A stretch of DNA of 29,841 nucleotides from DAOUGC01 sp034429695 (GCA_034429695.1 DAOUGC010000261.1:1-29841), one strand, 5' to 3'. Counted from the first letter of the stretch, positions 6,988 through 14,978 are shown. The notes: generated by a model from the sequence alone, not told the origin. Program-made: numbers and translations.

Positions 6988-7944
6988 ATGAACGGGGAGA
7001 CGCGGCATGGATTTAAAAATTTTTCCGCTGTCCGGCACGAACTGGATGGATTGATACGTGCAGTTTTTGGGCCGCGTGCCTGTGTGGCGCGGGTGGAAAT
7101 CGCCAAGGATGAGCCGGACTACAGCGTGTTGCTGGTGAACCTGCAGCGGCCAACCTTGCGGGTGGTGATCAAACTGGCCGGAGCCAACCCGCCGTATCCC
7201 TGCCCGTTTGGGCGCAGCGCCGCCATATACCGGCGGGTGGGGCAGGCGGGCAACCTGCGCATGCCGTACATTTACGGCGTGGATGAAAGTTTCGCCCATT
7301 ACCCGTTTGCATGGATGATCAAGGAGCATATTGCCGGGGTGGAATGGGCCGGAATATATCCATCCCTGGGCGGTGCGGCCAGAAAGGCAGCCCTTGCCAG
7401 TATTGGCGAGGCGGCGGCGCACATTCACAGCCTGCGTTATCCGGCATACGGGGAGTTGAACGGGGCAGGCGGGCTGGATCAGGCTCAAGGTGGGGTGGAA
7501 GCGGTTCGAGCACGTGCATCCCGCTGGATCGCCGGGGAACGCAGCCGGGAGATGTTCCTGAATTTGCTTGAAAAACAGGCAGGCTTGTTTGCCGGTACAA
7601 ATGGTGCATGCATGTGCCATGAAGATCTGCATTGTTACAACCTGCTGTTCAAACGCGCTGGCAGGGGCTGGCGGCTGGCGACGGTGCTGGACTTCGACAA
7701 AGCCTGGGCGGGTTTCCCTGATTCTGATCTGGCCCGGCTGGAATTGTGGGAAGCCACTGCCGATGTTGCCGTACTGGATGGTTATGTCAGGGTGCGGCCG
7801 CTGCCCGGGGGCTATGCCGAGCGCCGTCCGATCTTCCAATTGTTGTGGTGTCTGGAATACGCCGAGAACACTCCCCGTCATCTTCGGGACACGGACAGCG
7901 TTTGCCGGCAGTTGGGCATCCCTTTTACCGGCCGTTTTGAATGA
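6988..7944 (+). CDS. APH/choline-kinase-like phosphotransferase
   Basis: 318-residue protein with the eukaryotic-kinase-like fold of aminoglycoside and small-molecule phosphotransferases. Lys62 in VVIKLAG is the likely ATP-binding lysine; CHEDLHCYNLLF holds the catalytic loop with His211, Asp213 and Asn218; LDFDKA (Asp235, Asp237) replaces DFG as the metal-binding motif. The first 40 residues are poorly conserved and ATG 6988 has only a weak ribosome binding site, so coupling to the upstream hydrolase gene (14 bp away) is likely. Members of this family phosphorylate sugars, choline, homoserine or antibiotics. The pairing with an MBL-fold hydrolase does not resolve the substrate. I see no truncation. 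Confidence 0.82.
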   Translation: MNGETRHGFKNFSAVRHELDGLIRAVFGPRACVARVEIAKDEPDYSVLLVNLQRPTLRVVIKLAGANPPYPCPFGRSAAIYRRVGQAGNLRMPYIYGVDESFAHYPFAWMIKEHIAGVEWAGIYPSLGGAARKAALASIGEAAAHIHSLRYPAYGELNGAGGLDQAQGGVEAVRARASRWIAGERSREMFLNLLEKQAGLFAGTNGACMCHEDLHCYNLLFKRAGRGWRLATVLDFDKAWAGFPDSDLARLELWEATADVAVLDGYVRVRPLPGGYAERRPIFQLLWCLEYAENTPRHLRDTDSVCRQLGIPFTGRFE

Positions 7945-7954
7945 ATTTTACCTC

Positions 7955-7982
7955 TTGTATTCTGCGCGCCTTTGCTTATAAT
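7955..7982 (+). promoter_or_regulatory. Sigma-70-type promoter before the GH36-like gene
   Basis: TTGTAT (7955-7960) and TATAAT (7977-7982) are separated by 16 bp and lie about 50 bp upstream of the glycosidase start. The DNA between -10 and the ribosome binding site is strongly AT-rich, unlike the surrounding genes. Confidence 0.5.
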
Positions 7983-8031
7983 TTGATTATATTTGTTTGA
8001 TAATGATTATTTGTGCTTGCAAGGAGCGCGC

Positions 8032-10014
8032 ATGCAGATCGCCCACCACCCAGGTCTTCAATTCCTGCTTTCCCCTGCCGGACTGCAGGCAAATTTGCAA
8101 CTGCGTCTGTTTCAGGGCAGGGTGAACCTGCTTGCCGGTGCAGAGGTGGTGGAGGAAACACTAGCGACATCCACTCAAACCCCGGCGGGAGCTGCTGACC
8201 GGCGCAGTTTCACGGCTGAGGTCAGTTCTGGCGCGGGCAGCCTGCAGGTGCGGGTGGATCTGGACGTGCTGCGCGATCAGCCCGGTGTGTGCCTGACCAC
8301 CAGCCTGACCAATACCGGCAATGCCGACATGGTTCTGGATCGATTGGAACTGCCCTGGCTGGTGCTGGATGATGTGCAGCGCCCGCTGTGGAGTGTGCAG
8401 GGCGCGGCGGTGGGCTGGGGACAGGACTTTGCCTTTCCCCTGCCGGATGAATACGAGCGGGAAAATTTCCTCGGGCACGTGGACGGTGGTGAGGGGGGCG
8501 GCGTGCCGGTGGTGGGGGTGTGGAACCGCGCCGCTGGTCTGGCGCTGATGCACATCGAACCCCAACCGGTGCAGTGGAGCCTGCCGGTTTCCAGCCGTGA
8601 AGGGCGTGTGGCGATGTCACTGGCGTATTGCGCCAGCCTGATCCTGCACCCGGGGGAGCGTTTTGTTGCGCCGCGCGCGCTGGTTTATTTTCACAACGGT
8701 GATTTCTTCGCCCCGCTGGATGTCTACCGGCAAATGATGGCTGCCCAGGGGCTTGTTCCTGCGCCCACCCACCCTGAAGATTTCGCCCCGGCGTGGTGCT
8801 CGTGGGGGTATGAGTTTGACGTGACCGCTGCCGAAGTGCTGGGCGCCATGCCCGCCGTGCAGGAATTGAACATCCACTGGGTTACGCTGGACGACCGCTG
8901 GTTTGACAATTATGGCGACTGGCAGCCCAGGGCTGACACCTTCCCCGGCGGCGGCGCAGAGATGCGCGCCATGGTGGACCGCATTCATGCCGCGGGCGGG
9001 CTGGCGCAGATCTGGTGGTACCCGCTGGCGGTGGAGGACGGCGTGGGTGAATACTCCAGCCATGTTTATGCCACTGCAAATCTACTCAATGAACACCCCG
9101 ACTGGTTGATTCTCAACCCGGACGGTTCACCGGCGCGCAACAACCGTGGGCTGGCGATCCTTGACCCTTCACTGCCTGCCGTGCAGCAATATATCGCAGA
9201 GACCACACGCCGTTTTGTGGTTGATTGGGATTTCGATGGTCACAAGCTGGATAACATCTACACCGTGCCGCCGTGTTACAACCCCGCTCACAACCACACC
9301 CGCCCGCAGGAATCGGTGGAGGCGCTTTCCACGGTTTACCGCATCATTTACGAGACCACCCGCGAGCTAAAGCCCTGGTCGGTCAATCAAATCTGCCCGT
9401 GCGGTACGCCGATCACCTTCTCGCTGCTGCCGTGGATGGATCAGGCAGTCACCGCCGACCCCACCAGCAGCGCGCAGGTGCGCCAGCGCATTAAATTCTA
9501 CAAGGCACTGCTTGGTCTGCGCGCAGCGGTGTTTGCCGACCATGTGGAACTGTCTGACGGAGCGGTGGATTTTGCCTCCGGCATGGGCGCGGGCGGCGTG
9601 CCTGCCACCAAGTTTGTGCACCCGGTGAGTGAGCAGGTGCACGCGCGGGTGGAGGACTGGCAGCCGTATACTCCTGAAAAACGCGAACTGTACCTGCGCT
9701 GGTTCGGGCTGTATGCGGAAACCCGTCTGGCGCAGGAGGAGTACCTCAACCTGTACGACCTGGCTTTTGATGCGCCAGAAGCGCATGCCATCCGCAAGGG
9801 TGATGAGATGTACTATGCTTTCTTTGCCGGAGGGCTGCACGAGGTTTTCAATGGCGAAATTGAACTGCGCGGTCTGCACCCAACTTCCAGTTACGAGGTG
9901 TGCGATTATGTTGAAAACCGCAGCTTGGGCAGGCTTGATGCGGGAGATAACCGCATGAGGGTGAACTTTACCGGCAGCCTGTTGTTGCGCGCCAGACCGG
10001 CCCAGCAGCCTTGA
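8032..10014 (+). CDS. GH36-like alpha-galactosidase / alpha-N-acetylgalactosaminidase family glycosidase
   Basis: 660-residue glycoside hydrolase without a signal peptide, so cytoplasmic. The N-terminal 250 residues form a beta-rich domain; the central TIM barrel begins near AWCSWGYEF and continues through NIHWVTLDDRWFDNYGDW, the layout of clan GH-D melibiases. GHKLDN provides Asp407 as the likely nucleophile and TADPTSS provides Asp476 as a candidate acid/base. A small beta domain closes the protein. ATG 8032 follows AAGGAG at good spacing; an upstream in-frame ATG at 7993 lacks one and overlaps the promoter. Expected reaction is removal of alpha-linked galactose or GalNAc residues from imported oligosaccharides. 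The gene leads a block of tagatose-type sugar genes, which fits galactose-derived substrates. Exact specificity is not readable. Confidence 0.8.
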   Translation: MQIAHHPGLQFLLSPAGLQANLQLRLFQGRVNLLAGAEVVEETLATSTQTPAGAADRRSFTAEVSSGAGSLQVRVDLDVLRDQPGVCLTTSLTNTGNADMVLDRLELPWLVLDDVQRPLWSVQGAAVGWGQDFAFPLPDEYERENFLGHVDGGEGGGVPVVGVWNRAAGLALMHIEPQPVQWSLPVSSREGRVAMSLAYCASLILHPGERFVAPRALVYFHNGDFFAPLDVYRQMMAAQGLVPAPTHPEDFAPAWCSWGYEFDVTAAEVLGAMPAVQELNIHWVTLDDRWFDNYGDWQPRADTFPGGGAEMRAMVDRIHAAGGLAQIWWYPLAVEDGVGEYSSHVYATANLLNEHPDWLILNPDGSPARNNRGLAILDPSLPAVQQYIAETTRRFVVDWDFDGHKLDNIYTVPPCYNPAHNHTRPQESVEALSTVYRIIYETTRELKPWSVNQICPCGTPITFSLLPWMDQAVTADPTSSAQVRQRIKFYKALLGLRAAVFADHVELSDGAVDFASGMGAGGVPATKFVHPVSEQVHARVEDWQPYTPEKRELYLRWFGLYAETRLAQEEYLNLYDLAFDAPEAHAIRKGDEMYYAFFAGGLHEVFNGEIELRGLHPTSSYEVCDYVENRSLGRLDAGDNRMRVNFTGSLLLRARPAQQP

Positions 10015-10095
10015 ACTTGCCAGCCGCCCGGCATGGGATTACACTGACGGTAAGGTGGCAGGTTCAGCCACCGGAAAAATTCCAGGGAGGGTAAG

Positions 10096-11079
10096 ATGCC
10101 ATCTTCAACTTTATCCATCGGGCAGGCGCGCGGATTGCAGGCCTGTTCAACACCAAACGGAGCCATCGCCATCATGGCGCTGGATCACCGCAACAATCTG
10201 CGCAACGCGCTCAACCCGGCTGCGCCATCCAGCGTCAGCGATGCGGATATGACCGAATTCAAAAAGCAGGTGGTGAGCGCGCTTGCTGATGTTTCCAGCG
10301 CTGTATTGCTTGACCCCGAGGTGGGCGCGGCGCAGTGTGTGGCATCGGGTTGCCTGCCTGGTTCCACCGGTCTGCTGGTGGCGGTGGAAGCCACCGGTTA
10401 CACCGGCGACCCAACCGCGCGCGCCAGCCAGGTGCTGCCGGGCTGGTCGGTCAAAAAGGCGCGGCGCATGGGCGCCAGCGCGGTCAAACTGTTGGTTTAC
10501 TATCACCCTGACACCGCCGCTGCCGGAGACATTGAGGCGCTGGTGGAGCAGGTTGGGGCAGAGTGCACGGCAGCCGACCTGCCGCTGTTTCTGGAGCCGC
10601 TGTCCTATTCAGCCGACCCGGCGGTGAAGAAACTGCCGCCCGCCGAGCGCCGCAGGGTGGTGATCGAAACCGCCCGCCGGTTGACCGCCATTCAGGGTGT
10701 CACCATCCTGAAAGCCGAGTTCCCGCTGGATATTGCCGCCCAGCCAGACCAACAGGTTTGGGCTGAAGCCTGCGCCGAATTGACCGCCGCCAGTGCCGTA
10801 CCGTGGGTGTTGCTCTCAGCATCGGTCAGTTATGAAACCTACCTGCGCCAGGTGACGGTGGCATGCCAGCAGGGCGCCAGCGGTGTGGCGGTTGGCCGCG
10901 CGGTCTGGCAGGAGGCTCCCGGACTTCAGGGGCAGGAGCGGCATTTCTTCCTGAATCATGTCGCCCGTCCGCGCATGCAGCGCATCACCCACCTGTGCGA
11001 CGCGCTTGCCCGCCCGTACACCCAGCATTACCCGCTGCACCAGCCGTCATCCGACTGGTACAAAGGATATTCAGAGTAA
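10096..11079 (+). CDS. lacD: Tagatose-1,6-bisphosphate aldolase, LacD-type class I
   Basis: 327-residue Schiff-base aldolase that would split D-tagatose 1,6-bisphosphate into dihydroxyacetone phosphate and glyceraldehyde 3-phosphate. Family marks are ALDHR near residue 33, LLDPEVGA, VKLLVYYHPD and FLEPLSY with Glu167. Lys206 in ILKAEFPLD is at the place of the reported Schiff-base lysine of streptococcal LacD (Lys205), and Glu167 near its catalytic Glu163. The length matches LacD (about 325). A GGGAGGG site precedes ATG 10096; the GatZ-like gene starts 18 bp after the stop. Related proteins called sulfofructosephosphate aldolase share the fold, so SFP cleavage is a less likely alternative given the neighbours. 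Confidence 0.85.
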   Translation: MPSSTLSIGQARGLQACSTPNGAIAIMALDHRNNLRNALNPAAPSSVSDADMTEFKKQVVSALADVSSAVLLDPEVGAAQCVASGCLPGSTGLLVAVEATGYTGDPTARASQVLPGWSVKKARRMGASAVKLLVYYHPDTAAAGDIEALVEQVGAECTAADLPLFLEPLSYSADPAVKKLPPAERRRVVIETARRLTAIQGVTILKAEFPLDIAAQPDQQVWAEACAELTAASAVPWVLLSASVSYETYLRQVTVACQQGASGVAVGRAVWQEAPGLQGQERHFFLNHVARPRMQRITHLCDALARPYTQHYPLHQPSSDWYKGYSE

Positions 11080-11097
11080 CGTATACATGGAGAGCGC

Positions 11098-12438
11098 ATG
11101 GCGGTGAAAATGACCGATGCCCAAGACCAAATTCTCCCTCGCATGGTGGCCGAAAACCGCGCCGGACGCGGGGTGGGGATCGCGGCGGTTTGCTCATCGC
11201 ATCCGGTGGTGCTTCGCACCGCCATGCGCCATGCCGTACAACACGGCACGCCCCTGCTGGTGGAATCCACATCCAATCAGGTAAATCAGTTTGGCGGGTA
11301 CACCGGCCAGACTCCGCAAAATTTTGCCGCCATGCTGATCGGGCTGGCGCGTGAAGCTGGCCTGCCCCCTGAACGCCTGCTGCTGGGCGGCGATCATCTG
11401 GGGCCCAACGCATGGCAGGATCAGGCGGCGGAAAGCGCCATTCAAAAAGCATGTGACCTTGTGGCGGCCTGTGTGAGCGCTGGTTACCGCAAGATCCATC
11501 TGGACGCTTCCATGCATCTGGGTGGAGACCCTGCCGGCCCCCTGCCGGTTGAGGTGTGCGCTGCGCGGGCGGCCAGGCTGGCTCATGCGGCTGAACTGGC
11601 AGCCCGACAGTTACCCGAAGACGCCCCCATGCCCGTGTACGTGATCGGTAGTGAAGTGCCCCCGCCGGGGGGCGCCAAAGCAGCCGGTGAGGAGCTGCAG
11701 GTGACGGCGGTGGAAAATGCGCGCCAGACGCTGGCGCTCACCCGCCGGGCGTTTGAGCAACACGGCGTGGGGAATGCGTTTGAGCGTGTGATTGCGCTGG
11801 TGGTGCAGCCGGGGGTGGAATTTGGCGATCAGGATCTGCATCCGTACCGGCGGGAAGCAGCGGCAGCCCTGTCGGCATTTATTCTGGAAATACCCGGCAT
11901 GGTGTACGAGGCGCACTCCACCGATTATCAGTCGCCGGCTGCATTGCGCATGCTGGTGGAGGATCATTTTGCGATCCTCAAGGTGGGGCCTGCGTTGACT
12001 TTTGCCTACCGCGAAGCGCTGTTTGCGCTCGAAGCGGTTGAAATGGAGTTATTGCCACCCGAAGAGCGCAGTGGGTTAAGCAGGGCATTGGAAAGCGAAA
12101 TGCTTGCCAACCCGGCGCACTGGCGCAGGTATTACCACGGAGACGATCTGCAACAGGCATTATCGCGGCGCTACAGCTTCTCTGACCGGATTCGTTATTA
12201 CTGGGGCGCGCCCGGGGTTGGAGCGGCGGTGGAGCGTCTACTGGAAAACCTGTCAGCCCGCCGCCTGCCGCTGAATTTGATCCAGCAGTATCTGCCGGAC
12301 GAGGCACAGGCGGTACGTGAGGCGCAATTGCCCGTTGCACCCCTGGAATTGGTGATGGCGCACATTGAAAAAGTTCTTGAGGATTACCGCGCCGCCTGTA
12401 TGACTGCCCCGCGGGTTTGGCCTCATCAGATTCCCTAA
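11098..12438 (+). CDS. GatZ/KbaZ-like protein (D-tagatose-6-phosphate 4-epimerase or aldolase subunit)
   Basis: 446-residue TIM-barrel protein of the GatZ/KbaZ/AgaZ family: GVGIAAVCSSHPVVLRTAM near the start, ESTSNQVNQFGGYTG, GGDHLGPNAW, IHLDASMHLGGD, YVIGSEVPPPGG and YEAHSTDYQ are family hallmarks. In enteric bacteria GatZ supports the class II aldolase GatY. No GatY/KbaY is seen here. Stand-alone members have been reported to interconvert tagatose 6-phosphate and fructose 6-phosphate, which would give a direct route into glycolysis and fits the adjacent kinase gene. ATG 11098 follows GGAG. Length is close to the family norm (about 420-450). The family is certain; epimerase activity is an inference from context and literature memory. 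Confidence 0.88.
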   Translation: MAVKMTDAQDQILPRMVAENRAGRGVGIAAVCSSHPVVLRTAMRHAVQHGTPLLVESTSNQVNQFGGYTGQTPQNFAAMLIGLAREAGLPPERLLLGGDHLGPNAWQDQAAESAIQKACDLVAACVSAGYRKIHLDASMHLGGDPAGPLPVEVCAARAARLAHAAELAARQLPEDAPMPVYVIGSEVPPPGGAKAAGEELQVTAVENARQTLALTRRAFEQHGVGNAFERVIALVVQPGVEFGDQDLHPYRREAAAALSAFILEIPGMVYEAHSTDYQSPAALRMLVEDHFAILKVGPALTFAYREALFALEAVEMELLPPEERSGLSRALESEMLANPAHWRRYYHGDDLQQALSRRYSFSDRIRYYWGAPGVGAAVERLLENLSARRLPLNLIQQYLPDEAQAVREAQLPVAPLELVMAHIEKVLEDYRAACMTAPRVWPHQIP

Positions 12439-12448
12439 AAGAAACCCT

Positions 12449-12495
12449 CCATCATCATTTGACAAATCACGTTTTTTTTCCTATAGTGATGATGG
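12449..12495 (+). promoter_or_regulatory. Near-consensus promoter flanked by 9-bp inverted arms (deoR-type gene)
   Basis: TTGACA (12459-12464) and TATAGT (12482-12487) are 17 bp apart, nearly the consensus sigma-70 promoter. CCATCATCA (12449-12457) and TGATGATGG (12487-12495) are perfect inverted arms on either side, the downstream arm touching the -10 box. Arm centres are 38 bp apart. The most natural reading is a pair of operator half sites, possibly for autoregulation by the DeoR protein encoded next. Confidence 0.6.
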
Positions 12496-12526
12496 TTGAT
12501 ACCCCATACAATAATGGAGCCGCGCC

Positions 12527-13285
12527 ATGTTGCGTACGGACCGCCATCAGCAGATCATGGATTTCCTCAGTGCTCATCGTTCGGCGCAGGTGAATGAACT
12601 CAGCCTGCACCTTAACGTCAGCGAAGCCACTGTGCGCCGCGACCTGACGGAAATGGAAGAGCAGGGTATTGTGCGACGGGTGCACGGCGGAGCTGTGCCG
12701 GTGGAACAACCCGGCGAACCGCCCATTCTGCAGCGCAAGACGCATCTGTCGGAGATCAAATACCGCATTGGCGTGGCGGCGGCGGCGCTGGTCAAGGATG
12801 GCGACACCATCATCATCACCAGCGGAACCACCACCGAAGCCATGGCCACCCACATCACCACCCGCCAGCGCCTGACGGTGATCACCAATGCGCTCAACGT
12901 GGCGGTGTATCTGTCGCGTTTTCCCGAGATCTCCGTAATTGTCCCCGGTGGATGGTTGCGCCACTCTGAGCTTTCTCTGCTGGGTCATCTCACCGATCAG
13001 GCGCTTGAATCACTGCGCGCCGATCTGTTGTTTCACGGCATTTACGGATTGGACGCCGAGTACGGCCTGACCGGTGTGGACATGCAGGAAGTGCAGACAG
13101 ACCGGCATTTGCTGGCGGCAGCCCGCCAACTGGTGATCCTGGCTGACCACACCAAATTTTCGCAGGTGGGGCCCATCCGGCTGGCGCCCATCGAGGCGGC
13201 CAGCATGATCATTACCGATGACGGTGTGGATCAGCACAGTGTGGAAGCCATTGAGGCGCGCGGCATCCAGGTGATGCGGGTTTAG
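12527..13285 (+). CDS. DeoR-family transcriptional repressor
   Basis: 252-residue regulator. Residues 5-60 form the DeoR winged helix-turn-helix (RHQQIMDFLSAH, then NVSEATVRRDLTEMEEQG and RRVHGGA). The rest is the DeoR sensor domain, related to ribose-5-phosphate isomerase, with ITSGTTTEAMA, VITNALNVAVYL, VPGGWLR and the late ADHTKF. Such repressors usually leave DNA when a phosphorylated sugar intermediate binds; here the ligand would plausibly be tagatose 6-phosphate or a relative. It has its own near-consensus promoter with inverted arms, and lies between gatZ-like and kinase genes on the same strand. ATG 12527 follows TGGAGC. Length is normal for the family. Confidence 0.92.
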   Translation: MLRTDRHQQIMDFLSAHRSAQVNELSLHLNVSEATVRRDLTEMEEQGIVRRVHGGAVPVEQPGEPPILQRKTHLSEIKYRIGVAAAALVKDGDTIIITSGTTTEAMATHITTRQRLTVITNALNVAVYLSRFPEISVIVPGGWLRHSELSLLGHLTDQALESLRADLLFHGIYGLDAEYGLTGVDMQEVQTDRHLLAAARQLVILADHTKFSQVGPIRLAPIEAASMIITDDGVDQHSVEAIEARGIQVMRV

Positions 13286-13327
13286 TTTTCCCCCATTTCA
13301 CAATCAAGCAACCAATGGAGAAGCCCC

Positions 13328-13474
13328 ATGACCTGTGAGCCTTCTGACATGGAAATTCGCCTGACGTTGGTCCAGGGCTGGTTGGCTGCGCGGAATCCAT
13401 CCTGGCATCAGCAGCCACGGGTATACCGGGCATATAAGTCATGGGGTTTTTCGCCACCAGATTGGGGAGCGTAA
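13328..13474 (+). CDS. Possible 48-residue small protein between the repressor and kinase genes
   Basis: ATG 13328 is preceded by TGGAGAAG at suitable spacing, and the frame runs 48 codons to TAA at 13472-13474, 3 bp before the kinase ATG. The predicted product begins MTCEPSDMEIRL, is rich in Trp (five), Arg and aromatic residues and ends SPPDWGA; it has no membrane helix. I recognise no family. The final codons TGG GGA GCG also form the kinase gene's Shine-Dalgarno region, so the frame could exist mainly to couple translation (a leader peptide). Without it, 190 bp between the two genes would be empty, which is unusual here. Coding status is uncertain. Confidence 0.45.
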   Translation: MTCEPSDMEIRLTLVQGWLAARNPSWHQQPRVYRAYKSWGFSPPDWGA

Positions 13475-13477
13475 AGG

Positions 13478-14425
13478 ATGAATATTCAAACGTCCATCAT
13501 GGCAATGGGTGAGGCGCTGGTGGAGATCATGCGCGTGGATCGAACCACCCCGCTGGACGGGACGGGAACATTTGAAGGCCCTTACGCCAGTGGAGCACCG
13601 GCCATTTTTGCCGTTGCTGCTGCGCGGCTTGGGTTGCCGGTTGCCTTTGCAGGATCTGTCGGGCCGGATGCCTTTGGCCGTTTTCTGCGCGCTTATCTGC
13701 AGCGTGAAGGCGTGGATTGCAGCCTGTTACGCGATGCTGACGGTAAAGCCACTGGTGCTGCCTTTGTGGCTTATCAACCAGATGGCGGGCGCGAGTTTGT
13801 CTTTCACATACGCGACGCAGCCGCGGGAGCGATGGACCCATCCCATCTTCCACAGGAGAGGTTGCGCACAATGAGCTGGCTGCACATCTCCGGCTCCACC
13901 CTGGCGCTTAATGATGGCTGGCGGGCAGCCTGCCGCGCGGCACTGGCGGCAGTGCTGGCGGGCGGGGGCAGGCTTTCGTTTGACCCCAACCTGCGCCCTG
14001 AATTATTGCCGCTGGAGGAGGCGCGTCTGGTATTTGCGCCGTATCTTGAGGCGGCTTCGCTGATATTGCCCACCCGTGAAGAAGCCCTGGCGCTCAGCGG
14101 GCAGGCGGATCTACAAGCTGCCGCTCAAAGCCTGGCGCACCCTGGCTGCCTGGTGGCGATCAAGCGCGGCGCTGATGGTTGTTTTCTTTATCGGGATGGA
14201 GAGGCGGTGGATCAGGCTGGTTTTGCTGTGGAGGAAGTGGACCCCACCGGCGCAGGCGATTGCTTTAACGCCGCCTGTATTTTTGGATTGTCACAAAACT
14301 GGAGCATGGCTCAAACAGCCCACTTTGCGGCAGCCGCCGGTGCTCTGGCAGTGACCCGCATGGGGCCCATGGAAGGCGCGCCGGGGTTGGAGGCAGTGAA
14401 CGCGTTGCTGACGGCTCAGGGTTGA
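13478..14425 (+). CDS. PfkB-family sugar kinase (tagatose/fructose-type)
   Basis: 315-residue ribokinase-like kinase. The N-terminal sugar-binding segment contains MGEALVEIMR and GPYASGAPAIFAVAAARLG; the C-terminal signature DPTGAGDCFNA (255-265) contains the anion hole and the catalytic base Asp261. The SGAPAIF variant in place of GGAPAN resembles tagatose kinases of galactitol pathways, though fructokinases and KDG kinases are close relatives. With GatZ nearby, phosphorylation of D-tagatose at C6 is the favoured role; phosphorylating tagatose 6-phosphate for LacD is the alternative. The gene follows the small frame by 3 bp, with GGGGAG 7-8 nt before ATG. Its last 10 bp overlap the end of the convergent GNAT gene. 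Confidence 0.88.
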   Translation: MNIQTSIMAMGEALVEIMRVDRTTPLDGTGTFEGPYASGAPAIFAVAAARLGLPVAFAGSVGPDAFGRFLRAYLQREGVDCSLLRDADGKATGAAFVAYQPDGGREFVFHIRDAAAGAMDPSHLPQERLRTMSWLHISGSTLALNDGWRAACRAALAAVLAGGGRLSFDPNLRPELLPLEEARLVFAPYLEAASLILPTREEALALSGQADLQAAAQSLAHPGCLVAIKRGADGCFLYRDGEAVDQAGFAVEEVDPTGAGDCFNAACIFGLSQNWSMAQTAHFAAAAGALAVTRMGPMEGAPGLEAVNALLTAQG

Positions 14426-14922
14426 AAAATCAATTGCATGGTCAGCCCGGCTTCGTCCTGGTTGACAATTTCAAAACCGGCGCGCTGGTAGAGGTGCAGT
14501 GCCGGATTGCCATGACTGACGCTGAGTGACACTCCCCGCCAGGTCTTTTTTGCTTCCAGCAACAAGGTTTGCAGCAATAAAACACCCAACCCCTGACCGC
14601 GCCAGTCGGGTTTGACCGCGATGGACAGCTCTGGCATGTCGTCAGCCACCCAGCCATAACCGCGCTGCTCACCGGTGAGCAGACGCAACCAGGCTGCACC
14701 AATGGCGGTTCCTGTGGCGGTTTCCCAGATGATATACCCCAGGTCACCTGTTTTGCCCCAGGCTTCAGCGTAATGCGCCAGTCCTGGCTCGTAAACAGCG
14801 CTCAATGGAGGGCGGGGCGCTCCCTGGGGGGTGTGGATGGCCAGATGCAGCATTTCCCACAGCAGATCCTGATGTTCTTTTTCCAATCGGGTCAGCGTAA
14901 ATCCGACGTTTTGTTTGCCCAT
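14416..14922 (-). CDS. GNAT-family N-acetyltransferase
   Basis: 168-residue acetyltransferase. The acetyl-CoA-binding motif A is visible as LSIAVKPDWRGQGLGVLLLQTLL (RxxGxG/A form RGQGLG), followed by SVSHGNPALHLYQRAGFEIV, the motif B region. The N-terminal part has the usual mixed fold with YIIWETATGTAIGAAWLRL. The substrate (protein terminus, amino acid or small amine) cannot be told. ATG 14922 has no Shine-Dalgarno sequence, and a TATAAT box ends 6 bp before it, so the message may be leaderless. The gene is convergent with the sugar kinase, ends overlapping by 10 bp, and appears to be a single-gene unit. Confidence 0.88.
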   Translation of the reverse strand: MGKQNVGFTLTRLEKEHQDLLWEMLHLAIHTPQGAPRPPLSAVYEPGLAHYAEAWGKTGDLGYIIWETATGTAIGAAWLRLLTGEQRGYGWVADDMPELSIAVKPDWRGQGLGVLLLQTLLLEAKKTWRGVSLSVSHGNPALHLYQRAGFEIVNQDEAGLTMQLIFQP

Positions 14923-14928
14923 GCTTCT

Positions 14929-14934
14929 ATTATA
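14929..14934 (-). promoter_or_regulatory. -10 box for a probably leaderless GNAT transcript
   Basis: TATAAT on the minus strand ends 6 bp before the GNAT start codon, which places the expected +1 at or next to the ATG. There is no Shine-Dalgarno sequence and no clear -35 box. The box lies just beyond the T-run of the cheW terminator. Confidence 0.45.
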
Positions 14935-14939
14935 TATGT

Positions 14940-14978
14940 AAAAAAATCCCCCTCCCCGGGGGAAACCGGAAAGGGGGA
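14940..14978 (-). terminator. Rho-independent terminator of the chemotaxis operon
   Basis: AGGGGGA (14972-14978) pairs with TCCCCCT (14947-14953), with an additional CCCCGGGG element inside, and on the minus strand a run of seven T follows (14946-14940). It lies 30 bp after the cheW-type stop codon. Confidence 0.7.

Noticed and set aside
6847..7881. Open frame of 344 codons on the minus strand
   Set aside because: It lies fully opposite the APH-like phosphotransferase, has no recognisable domain, and its composition (rich in His, Gln, Pro) is what the complement of a GC-rich gene gives.
6988..7944. Aminoglycoside resistance gene
   Set aside because: The kinase-like fold is shared by many metabolic phosphotransferases; no resistance-specific feature or mobile context is seen.
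10054..10072. Terminator between the GH36-like and lacD genes
   Set aside because: GGTGGC/GCCACC can form a 6-bp stem but no T-run follows on the plus strand, and the genes appear to belong to one module.
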